This document shows, one piece after another, positions 1-9,736 of a DNA stretch of 43,798 bases (the stretch's first letter is position 1; each line of letters begins with the position of its first letter). The notes below the pieces were generated by a model. That model was given only the letters and a program-made list of their open reading frames with translations. It made no database searches and was not told the origin of the DNA. This DNA comes from Prorocentrum cordatum (taxonomy: Eukaryota > Sar > Dinophyceae > Prorocentrales > Prorocentraceae). Position numbers and translations under genes: made by a program. The DNA is taken from contig CAUYUJ010014208.1 of the NCBI GenBank assembly GCA_963575745.1, positions 257,501-301,298 of the forward strand, in the 5' to 3' direction.

Positions 1-538
1 GTCTGCGGTGGCGGGTGCGTCGGCGGCGGCGGCGCATCAGGGGGCGCCGTCGGCGGCGGCGGCGGGGGGCCCATGATGGCCGCGGCCTCTGGCGGGGCTC
101 CAGCTGGCGGTGGTGGCGGGTCCTCGCTGCCGCGGGCCCCGCTTGCTGGTGGGGCGCTGGCGTTGCGAACGGGGGTGGCACGCGGGGCGCCCCCTGTGCC
201 ACCCCCGCCGCCCGAGAGGCTGCCCTCCTTCAGGTTGTGGCGGCGCTCGTAGCGCGCCAACTCCCTGTGCGCCATCTCCAGGCGCTCCCTCTTGGCTTTG
301 TTCCGCGCCTTCTTGCTGTAGCCCGCCCATTCAGGGTCGTTCAGTCCCCAGGCGACCTGCGCGTAGAGGTCGGTCCACTTGAACGTGGGCAAGCTCTCCC
401 AGGTGAGCCCCTCCATCAGCACATGGTGGCCCTCCCACTGTGCCTGGTGTGGAGCATTGCGCTTGAAGACGGTGCCAACCGCCGGCGGCTCAACCTTGGG
501 CAGGCACCTCAAGAGGCCACCGCGTTGACCACTGAGAT
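1..538 (-). CDS. Continuation of the upstream Cys-rich protein after a frameshift (partial, runs off window)
   Basis: On the minus strand a second frame is open from about 555 to the window edge. It reads DLSGQRGGLLRCLPKVEPPA, then segments such as QAQWEGHHVLMEGLTWESL, TDLYAQVAWGLNDPEWAGY and a basic stretch KKARNKAKRERLEMAHREL, ending in Gly- and Pro-rich sequence. Aromatic and charged residues are balanced, unlike the Arg/Pro-rich shadow frames here. It joins the preceding frame if one base is added or lost in the C4 run at 539-542 (G4 on the coding strand). Either an assembly error in the homopolymer or a genuine mutation would explain this. The 3' end lies outside the window. Function not recognised. 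Confidence 0.55.
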
Positions 539-2569
539 CCCCTCCTTCTTGAGCTTGTCGTAGCGCAGCAGTGCCTTCAGGTCGCGGATGTCCTCCTCGG
601 GATGCTCCGCGTGCATGTAGTACGCGTGTGGCGGATCCGACTCCTCCTCTATGAACTCGATGCAGACTCCATAGGAGGTCGAGTAGCGCTCACCGCAGTG
701 GCAGTACCAGCGCTGGCCCGTCTCTCCCGCTGCCCCCTGGGCGCATGAGAGCAGCTGTGACCAGCGATCCGAGCGGATCACCGAGCAGCATCCCCTGGGA
801 TTATCCCAGGTCTTGTTGGCCGCGCACTTGTAGTACATGTTGAACGTGAAGCCCTTGCCACGGTAGAACTGGTCCGTGTAGTCGCCCATGCGGCGGTAGG
901 CCTCCTGCGCCGCGGTGTTGCCCTGGCACTCCTCCTTCCAGGCACGTTTGTGTCCCAGGTGGGCATCTGCGATCCCCGAGGCTTCCAGGAGACCCCTCTT
1001 CAGCCTTCCCACATCCACCTCCGCCTCCTCGTTCAGCGCGTCGAGCCACTTCTGGACTCCGTCCTGCGCCTCGGTGCCCCTCACCATGTCCTCCTTCTTT
1101 TCCAGGATGGGCCCCAGGCCGCCCAGCATGTGGGCGCGCATGGCCTCGAATTTGAGGACGCCATAGGCCCGCGCCATGCGCTTCAGCGACTTCTTGGATA
1201 GGCCGAGCCGCAGCAAGGGCTCGATGTCCGTTACCTCCTTCACGGTCTGGACCTCGGTCAGCTGGAGCCCCTGGTCCTCCGCGTCCACGTCGGGCTGAGG
1301 GTCGTTCTCCTCATCGCTGGGGGGTTCTTCCTCGAGGGGCGGGGGTGGCGCGCGGGGCGGCCCTGGCACCGCCCCCGCCTCCCTCGCCATCGGGCGGCCC
1401 ACTTCCCTCGCCACTTCTTCCGTGGCTGGGGGGGCGCCTGTGCTCTCGGGGTCGATGCCCACCCCCGCGCCCTCCGTTGACCTCCGCAGGGCAAGCAAGC
1501 CTTCCCCTGAGAGCGCGAACCCCACCAGGACGTCCATGCCCTCCTTGATGTAGTCGAAGCTCGCACGGAACTTCGCCACCCGCTTGGCGGCGTGGTCAAT
1601 TGAGCCTGGGCCCTTGTTCGCGTGCGCAGCGCGCGTCGCGGCCTCGTGCTCGGAGATGCCCTGCGTCGTTGCCACGCAGTTCGAGCACATGTACAGCTTG
1701 TGCTGCCCCTCTTTACCCCTCCTCAGATCGGGGTATTTCTTGTTGTGCTCTTTGGCTTCCGCGTAGCGGCGCATCTCCGCGCAACTGAGCTCGTCCACGT
1801 ACTCCACCGCCATGATCTTCCAGTCGTCCAGCGCCGTGCACCTCCGACACCAGCCCAGGCGTTGCGGCGGGACCCAGTGCGCGCCCATGCAGTGGACGTA
1901 GCCCGCCTCAGCGTAGTCCTCCTCCGTCGTCATCTCTACGTCTTCGAGCGCGGCTGGTGCGCCGTCGCTCGGCTGGGGGGCCTGGCCGTAGACGGCTTTG
2001 TTGCTGCGTCGGCGGTGGCGCTTGCCTCCACGGCCGCTGAGGGCTCCCGTGGTCGCAGCGCTCGGGGCCTCGCTGGCGGCCCCGTCGTCCACGGCGCGTT
2101 CCACGTCTGCCTCGCTGCGCGTCCCACGGCCGCCACGGCCGCCCACAGCGTGCTCCCCCAGCTGAAGGTTGTGGAGCGCGAGTGTGAGCGCGTCCAGTCC
2201 GCGCCGCTGCTCTGTGGTGAAGTCGGCATACGTGGCTGCCGCCGCCAGGGCGGCTGATGTCACTGGCACCACCGCCGATGCAGGCATCGCCGAGGCGCCA
2301 TCGGAGGCGGCGGCGCTGGGGGCGGCCCCCGTGCCGCCGCCTCCATCGGCGTCCTCGGCGGGGGTAGCTGATCCCGTGTGCACCGTAGGTGCCGTCCGAA
2401 AGGTCGCCGCCTCGGACACCATGTCGTACTCCTCGCCTTCGCTCTCCGACAAGCTTACCTGCTGGGCAGGGCGCTGCATCGGTCTTGCTTTGGAGGTTGG
2501 TGCCTCCCCCGCGGCGCGCGTCTTTGCGGGCCGCGGCATCGGCGCAAACTTCGAGAACTTAGGCGCCAT
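509..2569 (-). CDS. Uncharacterised Cys-rich protein, intronless, frameshifted at its 3' end
   Basis: The open frame reads about 686 codons from the ATG at 2569 (MAPKFSKFAPMPRPAKTR). The frame is open for 60 more codons upstream, but that part is low-complexity leader (poly-Pro), so the inner ATG is preferred. Residues 1-200 are Ala/Gly/Ser-rich and probably disordered, with an acidic patch (SESEGEEYD). A Cys/His cluster lies near residues 225-245 (HCMGAHW, WCRRC), with CSNC about 60 residues later. A second Cys group lies near 580-635 (YYKC, GCC, WYCHCGERY). These look like zinc-binding knuckles, but no named family can be assigned. The middle is acidic and Pro-rich. Coding quality is high across the C-terminal half. 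No introns are visible in 2 kb, unlike the split gene at 32.5-42.8 kb, which fits a retroposed copy. The frame stops at 509 because of an apparent frameshift near 539-542. Function unknown; real or recently real coding is likely. Confidence 0.72.
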   Translation of the reverse strand: MAPKFSKFAPMPRPAKTRAAGEAPTSKARPMQRPAQQVSLSESEGEEYDMVSEAATFRTAPTVHTGSATPAEDADGGGGTGAAPSAAASDGASAMPASAVVPVTSAALAAAATYADFTTEQRRGLDALTLALHNLQLGEHAVGGRGGRGTRSEADVERAVDDGAASEAPSAATTGALSGRGGKRHRRRSNKAVYGQAPQPSDGAPAALEDVEMTTEEDYAEAGYVHCMGAHWVPPQRLGWCRRCTALDDWKIMAVEYVDELSCAEMRRYAEAKEHNKKYPDLRRGKEGQHKLYMCSNCVATTQGISEHEAATRAAHANKGPGSIDHAAKRVAKFRASFDYIKEGMDVLVGFALSGEGLLALRRSTEGAGVGIDPESTGAPPATEEVAREVGRPMAREAGAVPGPPRAPPPPLEEEPPSDEENDPQPDVDAEDQGLQLTEVQTVKEVTDIEPLLRLGLSKKSLKRMARAYGVLKFEAMRAHMLGGLGPILEKKEDMVRGTEAQDGVQKWLDALNEEAEVDVGRLKRGLLEASGIADAHLGHKRAWKEECQGNTAAQEAYRRMGDYTDQFYRGKGFTFNMYYKCAANKTWDNPRGCCSVIRSDRWSQLLSCAQGAAGETGQRWYCHCGERYSTSYGVCIEFIEEESDPPHAYYMHAEHPEEDIRDLKALLRYDKLKKEGISVVNAVAS

Positions 2570-3058
2570 CACTTGGTCGGGTGGATGACACGAGAGGTGT
2601 AGCTCGAGAGAATGTGCGAGGCAGTCACTCACGAGCCAAACAACTGACGGTGGGGGGGGGGGGGGGGAGCTGTACACCGAGCCAAAACGGGGCGGCCAAC
2701 TGCCAGGGCGGGACAAAGGTGACACAGGAAGACGGTGGGCTGAAGCCAACGGTTCCAGATGCGTGGGGCCCGTGCATTATGGTGGCGGAAAACGGCCTGG
2801 CCCCCGTTCGGGGCCCTGGGCGGGCAGGAGAGGGGGGAGGGGGGCGAGGAAACCACGTCGCGGGCGGGCGATTAAGCGGGCGGCGGGCAGCCGACGGCCC
2901 CAGGACCCGCGGGGAGGCCCCGATCTTCAACGCCTCTTGACGCCTCTTTAGCCAGCGGCCTACTTGCTGCCTGCTTCTGCTGCTGCTTCACTCACGGCGT
3001 GGCGTCGGCGGTTCTGGCGCTAGTACTGCTACTACCCCTCCTCCTCCTACTACGACTA
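2570..3058. other. Upstream region of the Cys-rich gene; no gene seen
   Basis: GC-rich non-coding sequence with a run of about 17 G near 2651-2667. Two sites resemble the 3' half of the dinoflagellate spliced leader on the minus strand (TTTGGCTC near 2635 and TTTTGGCTC near 2690). No TATA box or other promoter element could be identified, as is usual for dinoflagellates. Confidence 0.4.
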
Positions 3059-3164
3059 CTACCTATTACCTGCTACCTATTACCTACTACCTACTACCTA
3101 CTACCTACCTACCTACCTACCTACCTACCTACCTACCTACCTACCTACCTACCTACCTACCTAC

Positions 3165-3210
<46 letters not shown>

Positions 3211-3313
3211 CTACTACCTACTACCTACTACCTACTACCTACTACCTACTACCTGCCTACTACTACCTACTACTACCTACTACTACTACATACTACTACT
3301 TCTACTGCTACTT

Positions 3314-3353
<40 letters not shown>

Positions 3354-3549
3354 GACTACGACTACGACGACGACTGCTACTACTACTACTACTACGACTA
3401 CTACTACGGCGACTACTACTACTACTGCTACTACTACTTCTGCTACCGCTACTGCTACTACTACTACTACTACTACTACTACTGCTGCTGCTACTACTAC
3501 TACTACTGCTACTGCTACTGCTACTGCTACTACTACTACTACCTACTAC

Positions 3550-3596
<47 letters not shown>

Positions 3597-3645
3597 GCTA
3601 CTGCTACTGCTACTGCTACTGCTACTGCTACTACTACTACTAATC
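3059..3645. repeat. (TAC)n / (CTAC)n satellite, about 590 bp
   Basis: The plus strand is almost entirely CTA, TAC and CTAC units. A pure CTAC block lies near 3096-3168, and scattered TGC/GAC interruptions occur elsewhere. The translated poly-Leu, poly-Tyr and poly-Thr frames are satellite artefacts. Confidence 0.95.
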
Positions 3646-3754
3646 TTACCGCTACGGCTACAACTACGACGGTGAGGAGAAGGAGGAGGACGGCGTTTAC
3701 CGCTCCTACTAGAGGCTCCAAGTCCTAGGTAGGGTCGCACTGGGATAATTTGAG

Positions 3755-3910
3755 CTTTGATTAACCTTCGTTTGAGCTTTGTTTGAGCGTTGTTGGTGCT
3801 TTGCTAGAGATTTGTTTGAGCTTTGTTTCAGCTATGTTTGAGCTTTGTCTGAGCTTCGTGGGAGCTTTGTTTGTGCTCTTTGAATGTTGCTTGAGCTTTG
3901 TTTTAGCTTG
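3755..3910. repeat. Imperfect minisatellite, TTTGAGCTTTG-type units
   Basis: About ten diverged units of roughly 12-18 bp around the core TTTGAGCTTTG run head to tail. The array ends where a GATGGCGATGGCG stretch starts. No coding function supported. Confidence 0.8.
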
Positions 3911-3944
3911 CGACGACGATGGGAACAGCGATGGCGATGGCGAC

Positions 3945-4197
3945 GGGTGGGACATTAAGTGCAATCTTCACACGGTGAGGGGACACAATTTGTGGACAAT
4001 GGAACGCCGTTCGGGCGGGGGGGACATTACATGCACTGTTCACCCAGTGATAGGGCGTTCAGTCGGGCGGGCTGGCGGGACATTAAATGCAACCTTCACT
4101 CTGTGATGGGAGACGGTTGGGGGAAGATCTATCACAAACACCGACGACACTGATCGGGTGGGCGGGATATTAGATGAAACTTTCACTCAGAGATGAG
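3945..4197 (+). repeat. Four diverged copies of a ~37-bp repeat at irregular spacing
   Basis: Each copy reads GGGACATTA, then a TGCA-like block, CTTCAC and a GTGATGGG-like end. Copies start near 3949, 4021, 4077 and 4164. Linkers differ in length, so this is not a simple satellite. Confidence 0.75.
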
Positions 4198-4198
4198 G

Positions 4199-4609
4199 CA
4201 TCACCATCATCATGACCATAGTCACCACCACCATCATCATCACCAATATCACGACCAACATTATCATCATTATCATCAACATCATGACCATTATTATCTT
4301 CTTCCTCTTCTCCATCATCATCATCATCACCATCATCATCATCACCACCACCACCGCCATCACCATCGCCATCACCATCACCATCATCATCACCGCCGTC
4401 ATCATCATCACCATCATCATCATCAGCGTCATCATCAGCGTCATCATCATCAGCATCATAATCATGATCCTCATCATGATCATCGCCATCACCATCACCA
4501 TCACAATCACCATCGCCATCGCCATCACTATCACTATCACCATCGCCACCATCAGCATCATCATCATAACCATCAGCGCCATCATCATCAACAACATCAT
4601 CATCACCAA

Positions 4610-4640
<31 letters not shown>

Positions 4641-4830
4641 ATCATCTTCATCATCACCGGTAATTTTATCATCAGCACCATCATCACCATTACCATCAAC
4701 CATCACCACCACCAGCACGATCATCATCCTCATCCTCATCCTCATCCTCGTCATCATCACCATCATCATCGTTATCGTCACCATCACCATCATCCCCATC
4801 ATCCTTATACTCCTCATCACGGCTCTCTCA
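4199..4830. repeat. (CAT)n imperfect satellite, about 630 bp
   Basis: CAT/CAC/CGC triplets fill the block. Frames read as poly-His, poly-Ile or, on the minus strand, poly-Asp or poly-Met. None is accepted as a gene. Confidence 0.95.
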
Positions 4831-5106
4831 AACCTGGAAACACGTAATGACACCCGCGACGACCTCCCGTGCCTCCTTCGAGTAATCGCCGCCGGAAACG
4901 TTGGGCTGGCACCGTGGCGGGCATTGCCGCAAGCAACTGCACAGATCGGCGATTGGCCCCCGATATCAGAACCGCTCGGTCCCGGGCGGGGTGGGCTATC
5001 GGGCCCTTCTCGGCGACGAATGGGCGACTGAGGGTCGATGCATACTCCCTTGAACCTATCACCCCCCCAACGTTGACCTTGAATAACCGAGACCGCCAAT
5101 CCCAGG

Positions 5107-5328
5107 TGCGACAGAAGTGGCCTCCCAGATGGGGTCCGAGCGGGTGGGGTCGGAGCGTCGGGCCGCATCGCCGCTGCATTGCCGATGCATCGGCGACGTC
5201 GGCGATGCATCGGCGACGTCGGCGTGGAGAAAACCGGGCTTCACATCGAGCCGCATCGCCGAAGCATCGGCGATGCGGCGCGACCCTCCGACCCCATCCA
5301 CTCGGACCCCTGTGGGAGACTCAGGACT
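5107..5328. mobile_element. Foldback / MITE-like inverted repeat, ~220 bp
   Basis: The left arm (about 5121-5190) contains GGGGTCCGAGCGGGTGGGG, TCGGAGCGTCG and CCGCATCGCC. The right arm (about 5251-5320) contains their reverse complements with a few mismatches. The centre holds two tandem copies of GATGCATCGGCGACGTCG, itself rich in inverted repeats. Long arms, short core and no ORF fit a foldback or MITE-type element. No target-site duplication was identified. Confidence 0.7.
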
Positions 5329-6637
5329 CCCGCACGCCGACCTCCAAGGATGGGAAAGCACACGAGCCCCAGCCAGGCTCGACAGTGTGGTGCTTGCCCT
5401 CAATGGAATCAGCGCCACTCGGGCGGGTATTACGGTCCCTTTAAATTTAGGTCCCCTGTCGTCACCTCCTTCTAGGTCACGCCCCCACTGAACACTCGCC
5501 CGAGCTACAGTAGGGGCTCGACCACAAGGAACCTTCCACAAGAAACCCAACCCTGAGACCTCAGGATGTCCATCACTTTTTGGTGCGGGAGCGTCGAGCC
5601 TTCCAGAGCAAAATCATCCAACCCCAAGAAACCCATGGCACCCTGGAGGCACGCAAGGTGTTTCTTGGCACGGGCCTCCACTGTACATCGTCCTTGCCCC
5701 CACCGGGGCAACCATGGCCCCACGGACCGGCCTACCCCCACCCCCCCCCGGGGGTGAGAACGGGTGCCGCCTCCCTCGGGAACTCGCCAAGGCACAGACC
5801 CCAAACCTGGAGGGGGCACAGTCAGCCTGCATCGCAAGGATGCGCGATGAAGGATGCAAGGGCCTTGGACGCCCATGTCGAATCTCTCCGAGCGGGGCGC
5901 GACCAACGAGGGTGTCGGATGGACCGAGGAAGCAAGGATGCAAATGTACCCTTGAGAAGGTTGCGCATCCTTGCTACGCGGGATGACTGCACCTGGGGAG
6001 AGCTGACCTGCCCCGTGAAGAGCCACACTACAAGCCTCCTCCTCCTCCTCCTCCTCCTCCTCCTCCCGCTCTTTCTCGGCGGCGAGCGAGGGGGGTAAGT
6101 GAGAAGGAGAAGGCCTTCTCAGAAGGCGGCGGGGCTCCTCAGAAACCCTCGTGGCTTCTGAGAGGTTTTCTGTCTTCGGGGACAGCTTAGAACACTTATC
6201 AGAAGGCCAGGACTTCCCAGCCTTCTGAGAGGGTCTACTCCTTCTCACTTCCCCCCTGGGCTCGCCGCCGACTTTCGCAACCCGGTTCTCTTTCCCCCTC
6301 CTCCCTCCTTCCGCCCGACGGCTGATTCGTATCGTGACGACCTCGGCATTTGTCTGACACCGCGTGGATCGATCAGCCTTGAACGATCGGCGGCTTTTTC
6401 GATCGCAAGATCGTTCCATACTGGCCGATTCTTGGCCACTGGCAGCATTCAATCTTGAAAGCTTGCGGCGGAGTAGCCGCCGCGTGGACACGACACGAAC
6501 CTACCGTATCTTGGGGCGCCACTGTCGTCTGGGCACTGGCGATGTCGCCCCCCTGGGTGCCTCGGTGCGTCGGCGCTGCTCTTCAGCGCGTTCTGGCGGA
6601 TGCTTTTGCAGAGCGGCGAATCAAAGGAGCAGGAGGA
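5329..6637. other. No confident gene; open frame 5505-6491 (minus) considered doubtful
   Basis: A 328-codon minus-strand frame covers 5505-6491. It is Arg/Ser/Pro-rich, contains a poly-Glu stretch from the CTC satellite at 6033-6066, and shows no domain. The region also has short inverted elements: CTTCTGAGA/TCAGAAG repeats at 6115-6235, and a GCAAGGATGCGC / GCGCATCCTTGC pair near 5832 and 5965. Probably non-coding. Confidence 0.4.
6033..6066. repeat. (CTC)n microsatellite
   Basis: About eleven near-perfect CTC triplets. Confidence 0.9.
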
Positions 6638-6730
6638 GGATGAAGATGAGGAGGAATAGAGGGGGGGAGGAGGAGGAGGAGGAGGAGGAGGAGGAGGAGG
6701 ACGAGGAGGAGGAAGAAGAGGAGGACTAGG
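6638..6730. repeat. (GAG)n microsatellite
   Basis: Polypurine GAG/GGA triplets with AAG interruptions on the plus strand. Confidence 0.9.
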
Positions 6731-6839
6731 CGGAAAAAGAGAGGAGGAGGAAGAAGAGGCAAAACATGGGAGGGAACGCGACGACGCGGAAGTAGAGGGA
6801 GATGAATTGGAATGGTGGCGTGATGACTTGGATATGGTA

Positions 6840-6895
6840 TACGTGCGTGTATACATATACATATATATATATGTGTATATATATATATATATGTG
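6840..6895. repeat. (TA)n / TATG microsatellite
   Basis: Alternating TA/CA/TG dinucleotides for about 55 bp, a strong contrast with the GC-rich surroundings. Confidence 0.9.
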
Positions 6896-6984
6896 AACCA
6901 TCGCGCGCGCTTATGTTCTAGCGCAGGCAGGGGGGTCGCTGGATGGACAACGCTGACATGCACAAATGCGTTCCATAGTCATGA

Positions 6985-7570
6985 CCATCTTCACTCTCAT
7001 CCGCATTCCCATTCTCACCCTCATACTCGTCCCCATCATCCTAACCATCGTCATCATACTAGTCACCATGATCCTAATCACACATCAACAACATCATGGG
7101 ACAAATCCTTGGCCCAGTGCTGCTAGCCATGCCGTCAAGTCAAGCTCGCATGTCATCATCATGCTCATCTTCATCCCTGTCCGAATAAGAGTAATCATCA
7201 TGCTCATCCGCATTCTCATCCGAAACATCGTTTTCGTTCTCACTCCCATCACAAACATCAGCGCCGCGACACTAATCGTGCACATCCTCACTGCGACCGT
7301 TTAGTCCATCATCATCAACACCACCGTAACCGCCACTACCACCAGCGCCATCAGTACCACCATCAGCAGGACTATCATCATCTTCACCATCACCACCGCC
7401 ACCATCACCATCACCATCGACGTCGCCATCGCCATCACCACCACCAGTGCCATCACCGCCATCACGATCACCATCGCCATCATCATCATCATCATCATCC
7501 TCATCCCCATCATCATCAACATCAATATCATCATCACCCTCACCAGAATAAACATCAACATCGCCATCGT
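6985..7570. repeat. Two blocks of (ATC)n imperfect satellite
   Basis: CATC/TCAT triplets fill 6985-7290 and 7305-7570. The first block is more diverged. The hydrophobic (Ile/Leu/Met/Val) frames are artefacts. Confidence 0.9.
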
Positions 7571-7785
7571 CGGCCCGATGTGCCTGGAGAAACTTCCTAG
7601 ACTATCTGGCCGACTGTGCGCCTCGGGGAGCCACTTGGAGGCGTTTGGGGGGGTTGGGGAGGGGCGGAGTCCTGGGATTTGTTTGACAGCTCTCTCGGGG
7701 CAATCTTCTGTCGTTTCGGGGCCCCCTTCGGACAGGTGCGACAATTTCCTTGAATTCGGCGCGCGCTATTTTTCAGCGAGCCGCA

Positions 7786-9132
7786 TCACTTGACGAGGCG
7801 GTCTCCCTGGCGGCGGTCGAGGTCCCGCGCTCTGGACGGCGGCTCGCGGCGCGGGCCGTCGACGTCACAAGCGCTATTGATCTTCGCCGCGCCGGCCTTC
7901 GGACGGGCGCGGTGCGCCTCCGGGGTCTCCTCCCGGCACCGCTTCGGGGGCGTTTTCGCGAGCCTGTCCCGCATCCGCGACGCCGCGGCCTCGTGGGGGG
8001 TGGCCTCGTGGAGCTGGCCAGGCCGCGCAGAAGCGTCCACAGGGCCGCGAATGCCCTCAGGTCGTGGCGCCTCAACGCCTCGCGGTATTCCTGCGTGATT
8101 GCCCCTGGGCCAGGGTTGCAGCAGCCGTTCCCGCGGTCCGTGAAGAGCCCGCGAGGCCGCCGGCCGCCCCTGGGGAAACGTGGATTCAGAGCAGCCCGCG
8201 CAAAGGCCGCCAAGATCTCGGCCCCCGGCGGGGTCTCCCCACAGGCAGCGGCCCAGTGTGGAGCTTCCCGCGCGCGAGGGCCGGGGCCCGCCGCGCCCGC
8301 GACGCGTCGGAGCTGTTCAACTTAAGACCCTTTCGCGCAAGCGCCATGTCTTGCGCCGTCCTCCGAGTTCGAGGGAGGGCGGAGTTGCAGAGGTCACGCC
8401 TAGCGAGACTGTCGTTGCGCCGCTGCGGCTTGCGCGACGGAGACATCGCGTGCTTCGCGAAATCCCGCCGCCTCCGTCTGGGCACTTCGTTGCGTCCAGC
8501 GCGTTCCGCGACGGGCGCGGCCTGTTGCCCCACGAGTCGTCTGCCCCTCCGTCGAAGCAAACCTCCTGGAATACAGCGTCACCTGCCCTCTCGTTCACGG
8601 GCTGCTCCGCGTCGGGGTTCGAGGTGGCCGTCGGGCGCGCGGCCGCGATGTCGTCGTGCGCGGGCTCATCGCCTTGCTTCTTCAGACGACTCGCCGCCGC
8701 CGCTATGGCGGTCTGCTTCGGGCCCCGCAGGGCGCGTTTCTGGCCGCGGACCCCCCCGTCGGCCAGTTTCCCAAGGTGCCGCTCGGGGTCGGCATCCACG
8801 CGCTCGAAAAACTCATTGATGGGCTGCGTTCTAGGATGGTCGCGGGAGGGTTTCCCTGTCGTCGTCTTCATCGCGCGGCTGGCCACGAAGGACATCTCGC
8901 CGTAAGCGCTCTCCCCTCCTCGTGACGCACCTCGCGGAGCGCCCGCGCCCGCGCTTGCTCGCGGCCGCAGAGGCCCCCTTCTTTGCCCGCGAACCGCGCC
9001 CTGCTCAGCGCTGCCTGTTCCGACGTGTCGCGAGGCCGGGGTGCGCCCGGCGCCGCGCGCGAAAGGAGCAGTGCCAGGGGGGGGCCAGGGGAGGCAAGGC
9101 CGAGGAAGCGGAATGACATGGGCAAAACTCAT
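7786..9132 (-). pseudogene. Decayed minus-strand reading frame, function not recognised
   Basis: Three minus-strand segments in different frames look more protein-like than the surroundings and lie in consistent order. The first (9132-8317) has MSFVASRAMKTTTGKPSR, TQPINEFFERVDADPERHLG and RGPKQTAIAAAASRLKKQG. The second (about 8310-8060) has GETPPGAEILAAFARAALNP, RGLFTDRGNGCCNPGPG and AITQEYREALRRHDLRAFAA. The third (8040-7786) has DASARPGQLHEATPHEAAAS and RMRDRLAKTPPKRC, then a stop. At least two frame changes are needed to join them, so it is called a pseudogene. Introns in a live gene are an alternative. No domain is recognised. Confidence 0.4.
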
Positions 9133-9736
9133 GGACGCGTGGCCACACGTACACAGACTGGCTCATGCAAGGACGCAATCGTTCCCATATCCACTCGCGC
9201 CCCGAACCGTTTCTACTCGACCGCTGACGGTTAGACTCACGACTGTATATGCTCACACCCACGCAGCTTCTTCACGTTCAGGCCACGCAAATGCACGGAC
9301 GCACTCGTGCTCAGATGCGCCCGTGATCAGACGCGCGCTCATTCATATTCACTCCCCCCAGGCTCACTCACGCCCAGACCTATGCATAACCAGGCCCACT
9401 CGTATCCAGACTCGTTCGCGTTCAGACCCAGCCCGCTCGCCTCGCGCTGGGGCTCGCTCGCGCCGAATCACTCGGACCCCTCCCAGGGTGGGAAACGCAG
9501 AGGGCGCGCGCGAAACTCTATATGGACGCCCAACCTCTGGGGAGCCTGGCGCCTGCCCTTGCCGCCTAGGCCGTGTCGCTGGCGATCCCGAGTTGCTGAA
9601 GGCCCCGCCCCTTGGCGCGTCTACGGCGGTTCCTCGCTGGAGAAAGAAACGCAGTATCAAACGTCCAGCATGTGCTGCGCTGCTGCGCCGCATGGGTGCG
9701 CTCTTTTTGGGGCAAAAGGGGGGGGGTCCTCGGGAA
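9133..9736. other. No gene seen
   Basis: Mixed-composition sequence with scattered ACTCACGC/CACTCGT-like words. Several frames are open but none reads like protein. Confidence 0.4.

Noticed and set aside
2999-3643. Poly-Leu/Tyr/Thr frame
   Set aside because: Pure artefact of CTA and CTAC repeats.
4170-5210. 346-codon minus frame with a poly-Asp core
   Set aside because: It is a translation of the CAT satellite joined to the foldback element; all frames across the satellite are open.
5505-6491. 328-codon minus frame
   Set aside because: No domain, includes a satellite-derived poly-Glu stretch, and composition equals background; kept only as doubtful.
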